DNA of 64,000 bases from Serinus canaria (taxonomy: Eukaryota > Chordata > Aves > Passeriformes > Fringillidae): assembly GCF_022539315.1 (NCBI RefSeq), contig NC_066333.1, forward strand, positions 124,001 through 188,000, given 5' to 3'. How positions within the stretch are numbered: position 1 is the first letter of the stretch; each line of letters starts with the position of its first letter. Under the pieces are notes generated by a model. It did not search any database and had not been told where the DNA came from. It saw only the letters and a program-made list of their open reading frames with translations. Positions 38,601 to 48,936 of the stretch are shown here, in pieces. A program made the translations under genes and the position numbers.

Positions 38601-41600
38601 AGCTCTCTAACTGTACCACAGAAAGATATGGATTTGCAAATGACTATGAACTCAGCTTTTACAATAAGTAACCTGCATGGTGAGAACTGCCCATGTGCAG
38701 TGTCTTGTTCTAGACTGAAAAATGAGGCAACTAAAAAAGCAGTAAGGTGTAGGATCAGCTTTGGCACACAGGACCAGCCACAAGCACACATGCAATTCAT
38801 GCTTGTTTACACTTGAAAAAGTTAAAAGAAAACCAGGCTAGCTCCAACACCATTTGGTTTTAAAATGCTGTAACTCTGCCAGGCAAAGAAGAGAATCTAG
38901 ATCAGAGGTTTCTGCAGAATTCAGACTCTGCAGGCTCCCTAACCTCAACTTCCACAACACAAAGCTCAGATGGTGGAATTCTGCCTATCTCCTGGAAAGA
39001 AGCCTGATCCTTGGGTGCAGCTTTCTGGCCTATGCATCCCATTGTTACTGTAAGTATTTTTACATTCCAACTGTATGCTGCTACATTGGTGCCCACAAAC
39101 CAATGTAGCAGCATACAGAGGCTTAGACACCAGACCTAGCAAGTTAACTTTACTGTCCAAGCTAGGAATAAGAAGAAAATAAATTCTTAGTTGCAAAGCT
39201 GCAGTAAACTTGAAATTATACTTCACAGATCCAATACATATAATAACAGACTGGGAATTCTTATTTTTCCAATATACATTACATAAACATGACAGTAATT
39301 TCAAAGATGTTGCTAATACACATGTGCATAATGGAGAAGTAAATACAAGCAAATAAAAGCCATATTTCACTAAAGCTGTCAACTGTAGCCTTGTAGTAGA
39401 AAACTATGACTCTTCAAGAAAAAAGAAACTTTACCAAGAACTTACAATCACCCAAAACCATCCCTTAAATTCTCAAAACATTCACTTAATGCTAAAACAT
39501 GAGAATCAAATTTAATTCAATTACATGGATGCAAAAAGACCTAAGGAATCCAAGATTCAAATGGTGCTTTTACACTATTTTCTGGAGCCCAGGACAAGTA
39601 TCTTGCTGCACATACCTCCATCTCTTGCTGCGCCACTTCACATGCTGCCCCCAGTCCCACTGCTAGAGGTGTGGGCACAGTCCCAGACCGCAGTCCTCTC
39701 TCCTGGCCTCCTCCACTCTGCAGGGGTTCTAGCCTGACGCGTGGTCGACGGCGAACATAGAGAGCACCAACCCCTTGGAAGCAAGGAAAGCTGTTTTACC
39801 ATATGCCCAGAGTTCTGAAATTATGAACAGGGACTCCAAGCTTTGGTTACATTCCTTATTTCCACTGCAAACACACACGTGGACATTTAACTGGAGAAAA
39901 ATAAAGTGAACAAGTTCAGTATTATTTTCTAGGAAATTATGTTTGTCCCCAGTAACCATGTAGAGGCTCGCAGAGCTTCAGCCATGGGAGTTCAGCTTCT
40001 TCCACTCTGTGTCAGTCACTCAAGGACTCAGCACTTCTCCTCCTTCCCACAATTCCTGTACACAGCTGAAGTTCAGCCCCTTGCACTGAAGTTTTTATGG
40101 GCATTTACCAATGTTCTCTTATTGACTTCCAAATTCTTTCCCTTAATTAGCAGACCAGCACCAGTCCCACGAGTCTTCTCCCTTTCTTCTCATTAGGAAG
40201 ACTCATTAGTAGCAACAATTTTCAGTGAGTTGATTAGATAAGCCAGTTTTGCTAGTCAGTCACTTTAGTGCTCTACTCTCCTCACCCTGAAGCCAAATTT
40301 TCATGTCTTTGAGTGCCCTGGTACACTTAATAAGTGACTGTCACCACAGCAAGGACAGTTGCAACTTCCAGGCGTAACAAATGGTGAAAATTTATTTCTA
40401 TTATCAGTCCAAAATTACTAGTTGAAAACTTAGTCCTTGTCCAGAGATAATGTTGTCAGCTCTCAGCAGAACTCATAAAGGAAAAAAAAAACCTTGTTGA
40501 AAAATAGGAATTTTGTCTTTTGTTTCTGAATAGGATAACAACAGTTATAATGTTATATATATATATAATGTTATAATGTTTTATATATATAATGTTATAA
40601 GTTAAAATGCTGTATGTATAGCATATAGCAAACATGATTTCTGTCTCTCTAACACCCACTGTCGGAAGCCAAACGGACCTTGACAATAATAATAGCTGGA
40701 TCTTTAGTATTTATCCATCAACCAGAAAATGCATAGCTGGATATTAAATCCCATTCTGCAAACAAAATGCACAAATGGAGTTGGAGGAATGGAGCCATTG
40801 GAAGTAGAAAACAATCAAAAATCACCAATCAGTTACCTTTTGGTCTTCTTGTTTCAAATCACACTCTGGTTTAAACTTTGCTCTATAACCAAGTGATTTC
40901 ATTTCAATAATTTCAGCATTAGTTCTGCTTCACACCAAGCAGACGACTCCTGAAAAACCCAATGCTGCCACCATCATACAACACAGTTTCTTCCTTCAGT
41001 GAAGCCACCTCAACCCATCTAGCATTGAAGATCCACTTACCACAGCTCTATGCTGGCAGCAGTGCCTGAGCTACTCTGAAGTCTGTCCAGCACCATTCAG
41101 AACAGTTTTCTACAGCTTAAGTAACTGATACTATGACAAATGGGTTTGACTTCACACCTTCTGTAGTTACTTTAAGGTAGGTATGAAAACAACAATTCCC
41201 TATAAAGCACTTCAGTGAGTACCTTTGGGCCCATAAATTTTATGGCCACTGATGCTCATTAGGTCAATTTTCATGTTGTTGACGTCCATAGGAATTTTAC
41301 CAATTGCTTGTGCAGCATCTGTGTGGAAGAAAACCTTGTGTGCACGGCAGATCTCACCTGTAATAAAAGCAAAAACCAGATTACCTTAACTAATTGCTAT
41401 GAGCCCAAAGATTCCAGCAATGGATGTAAAGCATGACTGAATCTAAACCAACAGCAATATATTGAGGTATCTGAGGTGACAAAGGCAGAAATGGGGGCTG
41501 TGAATTTTTTTTTTTACACTGAAGTGGCTAAAGCTGTGTAGGAGCTACCGTAGCTTTATGCATTGGAACAGGTTTAGGCAGGTAAGACTACAGTGAATTT

Positions 41601-44600
41601 CTCCGGTTGAGAAGTTAAAAAGTCTTCTATTGTTAAGAATTGAGATTACTTCCAAACCCACACCTAACAAGTTTAAGAACAAATGGTTGCATGAAATATC
41701 AAAGCCTCCACACAGAAATTACTCCACAGTTGGAAAATATTGTTTTTTCTTGGTTCTTTTTCTTTTCAACATCCAGTACAAGCCAGCCTTCCTTTCAAGT
41801 TTCTCTATTTGACATATATTTTTATGTCATTCCCTCTATTTTGCAAGTTTTCCAACACTCAGCTTCAAAACCATTCTCAGAATTGTCACACACACACTTA
41901 TTACTACCACATTAAGTCAGATAAGCCTGTCACCAGGCTAAAATATATGAAGAAATAGTGTATTGTTCATGGGCAGTAAACATAACTATTATTTATTTTT
42001 GTCATCAAAAAAATCACAACACATCTTCCACAGGATCTGCACAGCTGCATCCGAGACCTCTTCTCTGCACAAGGGGTTCAACGTGGTACTTCACAGAATA
42101 AGTAACCGCCCCTGTACCCAGCGAGGTCAGGCCACAGGCCACACAGTAACAGGGCCTCAGGCTCCCTCTGTAAGGCCTCAGGCCTGGCCTGCTGGACCTG
42201 TACAAGGTGTTAGGAGAACATAGCGGGGAAACTAGATCTGGCACCAGCTGTCTCTGGTATTTAAATGTGGATCCATAGTAAGGACCTTGACAATAAAAGC
42301 ACAGGAGGAAAAGAAGGATCCTTGGGGCTATAAACAACTCACTGATGGTCAAATGTTTGTCAATGAAGAAACAGAATCAACCTTGAAAAACCTTGGCAAA
42401 AATGCTTCTTTGAGTCTAATGAAGAAAGAAATAAATGCAGAATACATACCCTATGGAGTATGTACTCCAGAGCAGAGCCATACCCTATGGAGTATGTACT
42501 CCAGAGCAGAGCTAAAGCCAAAATATTGTCCAAAACCTCAAACATCTTATGAAAGGATATCTTGAATATGAAGGTATGATGATTTTGGCTGGGGTAGAGC
42601 TAACTTTCTCCACAGTGGCTAGTATAGGTCTGTGTTTTGGATTTGTGCTGAACACAGGGGTAATAATAGATGTTTCTGATATTGCTGACTAGGGCTTGCA
42701 CAGAGCCAAGGCCTCTTTTGCCCCTCATATGGCCATGCTGGCAAGGGGACAGCAGGTATGTGAAAGGTTGGGAGGAGACACATCCAGGACAGGTGACCCA
42801 AACTTACCAAAGGGATATTTCAGACCATATGACATATGCCATACACTTTCAGTAGAGAAAACTTGGAGGAAGAAGGTGGAAGGGGGAGACATTTGGAGTG
42901 ATGGTGTTTGTCTTCCCAGGTCACCACTGCATGGGATGGGGCCCTGCTCTCCTGGAGGCAGATGAAGATGAACACCTGCCTGCCAATGAGAAGCAGTATG
43001 GAATTCTTTTTCTTTGCTTGTGTGCATGGTTTTTGCTTTCCATATTAAACTGTCTTTATTTCAACGCATGAGTTTTCTAGCTTTTACCATTCCAATTGTC
43101 TCCCTGATCCTCCTGGTGGGGGAGTGAGTGAGTGGCTGCAAGGTGCTTGGTTGCCAGCTGGGGTGAAACCAGGTCAGAAAGGGTAAGTGTATGTTTTTCT
43201 ACTGTCACAGGAAACTATCAACAAATCATCTGGGATCCAGTGATCTGGAGGACCATCAGGGATGCACCTGTTCACCCTGCTTGCTCCAAAACCCGTGGTT
43301 CTCCAGGGTCTCCCTTCATCTGCTCTGAGGTCCCTGTCACTCCACCTGCTGGCTCAGAGCCTGGCTCACCCTCTCCCTGACTCCTGGTCTAGAAGCATAG
43401 CTCTTTAGTGGGCTTCTGGCCTACAAAGCAATTGTTCATGACTATATACGATAATACTGGGGGAAGGATTGTCCAAGCATGGTGCTCACCATCCTCTCCA
43501 ACTCCAAATCCTGCACATTTCTCCTCTTAAACACTACAAGTGCTTAATAAATCATTATAATATATAAGATCAATTTTGGCCAATTATTATTCTGTACAAT
43601 TTTTTTAATCCATCATACAATCCAATGAACTGCAGCTGATCCATCCAGAGCAATGACTGCTGCAATGCTCACCATAAAGGTACTGAATTTCATTCTCATT
43701 TCCCTTTGGAAATCAGTTTTTATTTAGGACAGCGGTATTATTTATTTATATTACATTTTTTATTTTAAAATATTTTATGTTATTATTTTTTCCTTAGCTA
43801 CATTACACCTAATCTTTTGCATCAGTACCATTTGGGGATGAAAACATCATCTAAAATGATGCAGAAGCAACCTTAGCTGGCATCTAGAAGCCACAGTGTA
43901 CTTACCAATGTCATGAATTGGCTGCTTTACTCCTATTTCATTATTTACAGTCATTACAGAAACCAAACTTGTATCAGGCCGGAATGCAGCCTCCAGCTCC
44001 TGGTGAAAGATTCAGAAGGACAAAAGTTGTGACTAACACAGAAGCAGGATTCCTGTGCACATCTTCAATTTAACAGTAACTCAACCACCAGTCCCTCATT
44101 TGCAACATACACCTGGGGTTCTGACAAACAGCCCTGGGGAGAACTAACCCAAGTGAATATTAAATGCCTGTAGCATGTCCTAACCCTTCAATATACCTGG
44201 CACCCCACTTGGTTAAATCAAATCTCAACAGGCTTTGCTATATCCCATAAATGTCTCCGAACTATTTTATTTAAGGAATTAACCCACAGTACAGCTTAAG
44301 CCTCTTCTAGCCTAGGTGAGGCTGGCTGTAAAGGAACTTTATACAAAAGTCACATCACACCTGCAGCAACCTGGTCATAAAACACCACTCATTACTGCGC
44401 CCACAGGCTGATCCCTCAGTCCTATCACACACCACTCCTCTCCATGGCAGGAGAGGGACTGGGAATAAAACTGTTGCTGCCCTATGTTACAGGACGTCAA
44501 GGATGAACTAAAAGCATACAACTTCTAAATTTTAGGGCTGCAGCCAGTACATACAGAAGGGCTGGCTCATGAACAGCCATAGGAAGTACTGTAATCACTG

Positions 44601-47600
44601 AAACAGTGCTTCAAGTACTGGGCTCCTTATAGGGTACTCAACAGCTCCACCTGCACAGCAGCAGCTGAACGGTGGGACAGGAGGTAGATGTTCTGGTTGA
44701 GAAAAAGTGTATGATGTTAGAACAGAAAATCCTTCTCCAGATCTGACAGAGTCGACTATGATTCTCATTCTACTTTGTGATATTTATTACCCTTTTCTCT
44801 TTTTCATCTATACGACACAAGGTTTTGAGCATTAATTTGAAGCAAAATCCTCTTATTTTTTTAGTTTCTTTCTGTCAGTAACAACTTACCTTCAGATCTA
44901 TGAGCCCATTTTTTTTAACAGGTAGATATGTGATGTGAAAACCTTCTGTTTCCAGGGAACGACAAGAATCCAACACACACTTGTGCTCTGTTTGCGTAGT
45001 AATTATATGCTTTTTTCTGGATTTGTAGAACCTTGCAACACCCTGTCAGGCACAGTCCACGAAAAAGAAATTGGCCACTGAAGAAAGCAGGCATTACACA
45101 GTATGATTGGAAATAAGAAATTACTACTTATATATAGTTCATTTGGATCTTTCCTGTTTGACCCAAGCTGTGAATCTAAAAGGTACTGACATATAATCAA
45201 CACTACATATCTCCATCAGCACCTGCTTTTCAAAGCATCTTACTTCTCAAAAACTCTGTGAAAATGTTTATTGCTGTTAAGCTGTAGAAGCCATTAACCA
45301 TAGCATTTTTTGAAAACTTTTGCAATGGAGTCATAAACACTGAGAAGTCTGAACAACCATATGCTACATACACAACCTAGTCTTCATCAGAAAAAGGTTT
45401 CTAATCTGCATGTCCACTATATTTCACAATAAAGACTTTAATTACATAAGCAGAAGGAATGTATTTAGTGCATGCGAGATAAACATCAAATATTTTACAC
45501 TGCCCTCAAAATCATGTCCCAGGCATCAAAACATTCATCCATGTATTTCCTCCACATGTGTAACAGAGTATCACAAAAGTAAATCCAGAAATGCAAATAT
45601 GTTATACTCCAACATATTAACATTTAAATTGTTGAGAGATGCATACAGTTCTTAAATACAAAATTTTAACATAATAAATAAGAATCAGTATAAACTTTTT
45701 ACCTTAATTGCCATATTATTGGATTCTGTTGCACCACTGGTAAATATAATTTCCCGTGAATCAGCTCCTATTAAATCTGCAACTTGCTGTTTAAAAAGAA
45801 ATACAAATTTGACTTGTTAAGTCAGGAATACTCCCTTGAGCTTCAAAGGATTACAGCTGGCACCTAACAGTTATGCTAAAAAGTCTAAATATCTGAATTT
45901 TAAAATAAACAAGGAATCCACAGTCATTAGAAGTGATATTAAGCATTAACCTGTTATAACACAGATAAAAGCTTAAGTAGACAAAAACCCATTACATATT
46001 ACTTGAAAAAAAAAAAGGAAAAAAAAACCTTCCCTAAGATTAGAAGAGTGATAAGATATGGAGTTAGTCCAATGACTGCAGCAATGTGCTTGTGACTCCA
46101 GGAAACCAATAATACTGTGGCACTTTTACTTGAAGTATTGGTTTCTGCCATTTCAGTTGTTCTAATCTCACTGTTGGAACAAGTGCCAGCTTCTGCACCT
46201 GGGACTAGAGAACCCTGGGAGTCCAGACAGACTGGGGAACAAGAGGCTGGAGAGCAGCACCACAGAAATCTGAGACCTGGAAGTTTGGGCTGAAGGCAAG
46301 TGGAGCAGGAGCCAGCAGTGCCCTGGCAGACCCAAGGGCCAGCCTGTCCTGGGGGACATCAGGCCCAGCATTGCCAACCCCAGCAAGGGGGAGACTGTCC
46401 TGCTCTGCTCTGCTCTGCACTGGGGAGGCCTCACCTCGAGTCCTGGGGGCAGTTTGGGGCAAATCTATATAAGGATATGAAGTTATTAGAGAACATCCAG
46501 AGGAGGGCCATGAAATGGTTAAGGGCCTAGAGGAAAGTCTGTAAAACAAACAGCTGAGGTCAGTTGGTTCTTTCAGTCTGAAGAAGAGGAAACTGAAGTC
46601 AGACCTCACTGGGGGCTGCAGCTTCCTCATGAGGGGCATCAGAGAGGCAGCTCTCTGCTCTCAGTGACCAATGACAGGGCTTGAGGAAACAGATAGAGCT
46701 GTGCTGAGGAAGTGTAGCTGAATAGTAGGAAAAAAGTTTTTTACCCAGAGGGTGGTCAGGCACTGGAACAGGCTCCCCAAGGAAGTGGTTACAGCCTTAA
46801 GCCTGCCATAGTTCAAGGACTGTTTGGAGTATGCTCTCAGGTACATGGTGGGATTGTTGGGGCATCCTGTGCAGGGCCAGGGTTGGACTTCATGATCCTT
46901 GTGGGTCCCTTCCAACTTGAACTATTCTGCGAGTCTATCTTTTCTTGCAATAAATCTACTAAAATACAGCTAAGCAAAGAGGAAGCTGCTAAATCCAGCC
47001 CACAGAGAACAGGGTTTTTTTCCTTCCTTTTTTTGTTAGGTTCTTTTGACCCTGATTTTCCTCAGCAGCAGGGAAACCAACACAACAACCAACCAAAGAC
47101 TCACCCGCCTTGCTTTCTCCATGGCAGCTTCACTCTCCCAGCCATAGGCGTGGGTCCTGGAGTGGGGGTTGCCATAGTAGGCTGTCAGGTATGGGAGCAT
47201 GCTGTCCAGGACTCTGGGATCCTGAGGAATACAAACCATCCAGCCTTAGAAAAGGAGAAGGGAAACTATATCTGTTCCCTCTGGACATACCCCCTTGCCA
47301 CAGTATCATCAGCACTTCTGTGGCAGTATCTTGCTTTAGCTTAGGTCTGACCTTGAAAACTTGAGGCACATGTTAAGTGTAACACAAATATTCGGCAGTT
47401 ATGATCTGTGCACTTAACCCTGATCTGCACCGAAGGTCAAAGAAGAACAATATCATCTAAGAAAACGGAATCACAGACGAGTTTGGTTTGGAAAAGACTT
47501 TAAGACTTATCTAGTTCCACGCCCCTGCCACGGACAGGGACACACCTTCCACTAGGTCCGGTTGCTCCAAGCCCTACGCAACCTGGCCTTTCTTCTGAGC

Positions 47601-48255
47601 GGAATACAAACAAAGTCTTAAAATGTTAAGAAAAATGTCAGATCAGTATTTTGGCTGATTTCACTTCCTGCTTCTCTCAACTGTCTCCACTCCCGCAGGG
47701 GTCGGTGCGAGCCCCTTCGCGGCTCCACCACGCTCCGGGCCCTGCAGCACTGAGGCTGCTCACGCAGGGGTCTGCCCCGACGTAGCTACAGCCCTTCTGG
47801 GGGATGCCCGGACTGCCCTGTGGCGACAGGAACAGCGTGCGTCGCTACAGGCGGCGCCGAACGCCGCCTCCGTTCCCCACGGCAGCTCGAGACACACGCG
47901 AGCGCTCAGGGAAGAGAACCGGGAGTGTGGGGACCCCGCTCCGCTTCCCGTACTCGGTACGGCCCTTACCAGAGGGGTAGTGGCCTGGACATCCATGTAA
48001 AGCGGCCGAGGAGCAGCGCCGCCATCGCTGGTTCGCCCTGAAGGGAGAAAAGGGGGGAAACTGCTGTCATGGGCCGGCAGGAGCGAGGCAGCTGTCCCTT
48101 CCCGGACAGGTACTCTGCCCGACCGCGGCCTTACCCGGACCCGGTCCCGGTTCCGATCCCTTTCCCGATCCCGATCCCGGTCCCGGTCCCCCTGCTCGGA
48201 GCCGCCGCGGGGCTCGTTCGCCCCTCAGGGCCGCCAAGCGTCGCCACAGCAGCAT
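35547..48255 (-). CDS. NFS1: NFS1, mitochondrial cysteine desulfurase, complete, 13 coding exons
   Basis: NFS1 removes sulfur from L-cysteine with a PLP cofactor and hands it as a persulfide to the ISCU scaffold for Fe-S cluster assembly (complex with ISD11, ACP, frataxin). The coding exons (high to low) are 48135-48255, 47970-48037, 47105-47221, 45703-45786, 44890-45042, 43906-43999, 41223-41357, 39616-39773, 38107-38212, 37854-37935, 36467-36550, 36250-36339 and 35547-35610. They sum to 1356 bp, or 451 residues plus stop, against 457 in human, and every junction is GT-AG and in frame. Residues 1-45 or so are an Arg-rich, Gly/Pro-expanded presequence. Key residues: TSGATESNN (118-126), H150 over the PLP ring, N201 in NNEIG, D226 in HTDAAQ, PLP lysine K252 in SGHKIYG, the [13 protein letters not shown] loop (277-289), and catalytic C375 in SGSACTSAS. 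It is head-to-head with ROMO1. Confidence 0.97.
36250..36339 (-). CDS. NFS1: NFS1 coding exon 12
   Basis: This 90-bp, phase 2/2 exon encodes [18 protein letters not shown], then [11 protein letters not shown]. The [11 protein letters not shown] motif is typical of eukaryotic and IscS desulfurases. Confidence 0.96.
36467..36550 (-). CDS. NFS1: NFS1 coding exon 11 (catalytic cysteine)
   Basis: This 84-bp exon encodes [17 protein letters not shown], then [11 protein letters not shown]375 lies on the mobile loop that carries the persulfide. The donor is aag|gtgtgt. Confidence 0.96.
36551..37853 (-). other. NFS1: NFS1 intron 10
   Basis: It contains an A-rich run near 36920-36950 and otherwise ordinary intron sequence. 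A 201-codon open frame on the minus strand is Phe/Leu-rich and shows no family resemblance. Confidence 0.6.
37854..37935 (-). CDS. NFS1: NFS1 coding exon 10
   Basis: This 82-bp exon runs from phase 1 to phase 2. It encodes [20 protein letters not shown], then VALSSG. It splices into the catalytic-cysteine exon through a split Ser codon. Confidence 0.96.
38107..38212 (-). CDS. NFS1: NFS1 coding exon 9
   Basis: This 106-bp exon runs from phase 0 to phase 1. It encodes [14 protein letters not shown], then [15 protein letters not shown]. The acceptor (tctgttag) has only a short pyrimidine tract. Confidence 0.94.
39071..39118. repeat. Perfect inverted repeat, 20-bp arms, 8-nt loop
   Basis: The left arm (39071-39090, starting CTGTATGCTGC) and right arm (39099-39118, ending GCAGCATACAG) are exact reverse complements around the loop GCCCACAA. 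It lies in NFS1 intron 8. Pairing does not extend beyond the arms. Confidence 0.95.
39616..39773 (-). CDS. NFS1: NFS1 coding exon 8
   Basis: This 158-bp exon runs from phase 1 to phase 0. It encodes [18 protein letters not shown], then [17 protein letters not shown] and the EVAQQEME end. It is visibly more GC-rich than the neighbouring exons. Confidence 0.96.
39774..41222 (-). other. NFS1: NFS1 intron 7
   Basis: No exon or recognisable transposon was seen. A TA-rich block with repeated ATGTTATA units lies at 40549-40600. Confidence 0.6.
40549..40600. repeat. (TA)n / ATGTTATA repeat
   Basis: Alternating TA tracts are separated by three ATGTTATA-like units. This is intronic simple sequence. 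Confidence 0.9.
41223..41357 (-). CDS. NFS1: NFS1 coding exon 7 (PLP lysine)
   Basis: This 135-bp, phase 1/1 exon contains [14 protein letters not shown] and [15 protein letters not shown]252 forms the Schiff base with PLP and D226 pairs with the pyridine nitrogen. Confidence 0.97.
42020..42350. other. Possible degenerate retroelement in NFS1 intron 6
   Basis: The segment is more GC-rich than its flanks, with a TATTTAAA-like box (about 42258) and AATAAAA (about 42291) in plus orientation. These features resemble an old LTR. No terminal TG..CA pair or target duplication could be fixed, so this is tentative. Confidence 0.3.
42445..42512. repeat. Exact 34-bp tandem duplication
   Basis: Two identical copies (42445-42478 and 42479-42512) begin CATACCCTATGG. 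Each contains the inverted repeat GGAGTA-TG-TACTCC. The duplication lies about 65 bp left of the LTR at 42577 in NFS1 intron 6. Confidence 0.97.
42577..43176 (+). mobile_element. ERVL-like solo LTR, antisense in NFS1 intron 6
   Basis: The sequence is recognisable as the abundant avian ERVL-type LTR. It has TTTTGGCTGGGGTAGAGC near the start, CACAGAGCCAAGGCCTC, AAAGGGATATTTC, a TGATGGTGTTTGTCTTCCC segment, TATTAAACTGTCTTTATTTC (variant poly(A) signal), and GCTGGGGTGAAACCAGGTCA at the end. It is about 600 bp, in plus orientation and opposite to NFS1. Flanks GAAGG and GAAAG hint at a degraded 5-bp duplication. It has no coding content. Confidence 0.85.
43906..43999 (-). CDS. NFS1: NFS1 coding exon 6
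   Basis: This 94-bp exon runs from phase 0 to phase 1. It encodes [16 protein letters not shown], then [15 protein letters not shown]. The NNEIG Asn is a PLP-ring contact in the family. Confidence 0.95.
44890..45042 (-). CDS. NFS1: NFS1 coding exon 5
   Basis: Residues 131-181, phase 0/0. It carries [13 protein letters not shown], whose His (150) stacks on the PLP ring. The donor is aag|gtaagt. Confidence 0.96.
45703..45786 (-). CDS. NFS1: NFS1 coding exon 4
   Basis: This 84-bp, phase 0/0 exon encodes residues 103-130 with [16 protein letters not shown]. The GAT turn binds the PLP phosphate. Confidence 0.96.
45787..47104 (-). other. NFS1: NFS1 intron 3
   Basis: This intron is largely occupied by a plus-strand CR1 3' end (46185-46937). 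An A-run lies near 46005-46028. Confidence 0.75.
46185..46937 (+). mobile_element. CR1 LINE 3' region, antisense in NFS1 intron 3
   Basis: The plus strand follows CR1 ORF2-end and 3' UTR landmarks in order: GGGGAGGCCTCACCTCGAG; CAGTTTGGGG; CATCCAGAGGAGGGCCATGA; the CTGAAGAAGAGGAAACTG box; GTCAGGCACTGGAACAGGCT; CCCCAAGGAAGTGGTTACAG; GGACTTCATGATCC; and CCTTCCAACTTGAACTATTC at the terminus. It is about 750 bp, 5'-truncated as usual, and the frame is decayed. Confidence 0.9.
47105..47221 (-). CDS. NFS1: NFS1 coding exon 3
   Basis: Residues 64-102: [12 protein letters not shown], then [23 protein letters not shown]. It is phase 0 at both ends, with donor cgg|gtgagt. The GNPHS-x-HAYG motif is universal in class V desulfurases. 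Confidence 0.96.
47467..47600 (-). mobile_element. CR1 LINE 3'-end fragment in NFS1 intron 2
   Basis: The plus strand reads ggaatcacagac, then tttggaaaagactttaag, then cccctgccacggacagggac and ggttgctccaagccc. This is the reverse complement of the CR1 3' UTR. It is a short copy about 370 bp downstream of exon 2. Confidence 0.85.
47970..48037 (-). CDS. NFS1: NFS1 coding exon 2
   Basis: This 68-bp exon has acceptor tctcccttcag and donor ctg|gtaagg. It encodes the junction of presequence and catalytic domain, ending [14 protein letters not shown], the conserved start of the desulfurase fold. Confidence 0.95.
48135..48255 (-). CDS. NFS1: NFS1 coding exon 1 (mitochondrial presequence)
   Basis: The start is ATG 48255 ([20 protein letters not shown]), an Arg-rich amphipathic targeting sequence with no early acidic cluster. 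It runs into a [23 protein letters not shown] low-complexity tail. The donor is ccgg|gtaagg, phase 1. Confidence 0.92.
48138..48196 (-). repeat. NFS1: Hexamer GGGAYC repeat in NFS1 exon 1
   Basis: On the coding strand GGGACC and GGGATC units recur with at least five GGG tracts spaced by three bases, up to the exon 1 donor. It encodes the [11 protein letters not shown] part of the presequence and fits a G-quadruplex pattern. Confidence 0.9.
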
Positions 48256-48936
48256 AGCGCGCGACGGACAGAGTGGGGGCGCGTCCACCTCTTCCCGTAC
48301 GTCACGGCGCGCGCCGGAAAAGAGGCCCAGACAGGCGGAGGCGCGGTGCGGCCTAGCGAGGTACGGGCGGGGCGGGGACCCGGGAAGGGGAACGGGGGAG
48401 AGCCGGGCGCTAGTGAGATGAAGCGTGCGCTGAGGACCCCGGGTCGCCTCCGAGAGTTTTTGCGTCTCGCGACGGCCATGGCCGCCGTTGTCGGGGAGTC
48501 CACGGCCTCCACGGCCTGAATCTCTGCACTAAGTCCTCGGCATGGTCTCGGTCTCCGTAAGGGTGGGTTCACTGCCCGTTCCTCTGCCTCCGAAACCAGC
48601 GGCAGCCGGGAAGGTCGGGCCAGCAGTGGAGGCTCGGTCAGGAGCCGCATGTGCTGCTCACTAGGGACTGAGAACACACAGGCTGAGGCCCCGAAACAGC
48701 CTCGGCAGCCACAGCGACGCCCGCAGGAGCTTGTTGAGGGGAAACGAGGCCGTCGTTCCCTCCTTGTCCTTCCTACCTGACAGACAAGGAAACAAGCCTG
48801 GGAGTCAGCACAACTTCCAGCGCTGCACGCGCGATAAGGTCTGAGCTGCACAGCCTGGCCTGCCAGCCCAGTTTGGTTATAGAAGTCTGTTAGACAAAGC
48901 AATAAATCGATGTGGGTATTGTCCTTTCTTTTTTAG

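Larger units (their letters stand above)
47690..48760. promoter_or_regulatory. Bidirectional CpG-island promoter, NFS1 / ROMO1
   Basis: This is GC-rich, CpG-dense DNA between head-to-head genes. Between the NFS1 start codon (48255) and a likely ROMO1 leader donor (gcgag|gtacgg, 48360/48361) lie a CRE-like TACGTCAC at 48298-48305 and an ETS-type CCGGAA at 48314-48319. Both motifs are common in promoters of nuclear-encoded mitochondrial genes. No TATA box was seen. The same divergent arrangement is known in human. Confidence 0.8.

Noticed and set aside
39071..39118. Hairpin as a microRNA precursor
   Set aside because: The stem is only 20 bp and pairing stops abruptly outside the arms, too short for a normal pre-miRNA.
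46205..46639. 144-codon minus-strand open frame in NFS1 intron 3
   Set aside because: It is antisense to a CR1 3' region; not a gene.
47105..47221. NFS1 as a processed pseudogene
   Set aside because: Thirteen exons with intact splice sites, all in frame and with every catalytic residue, indicate the functional gene.
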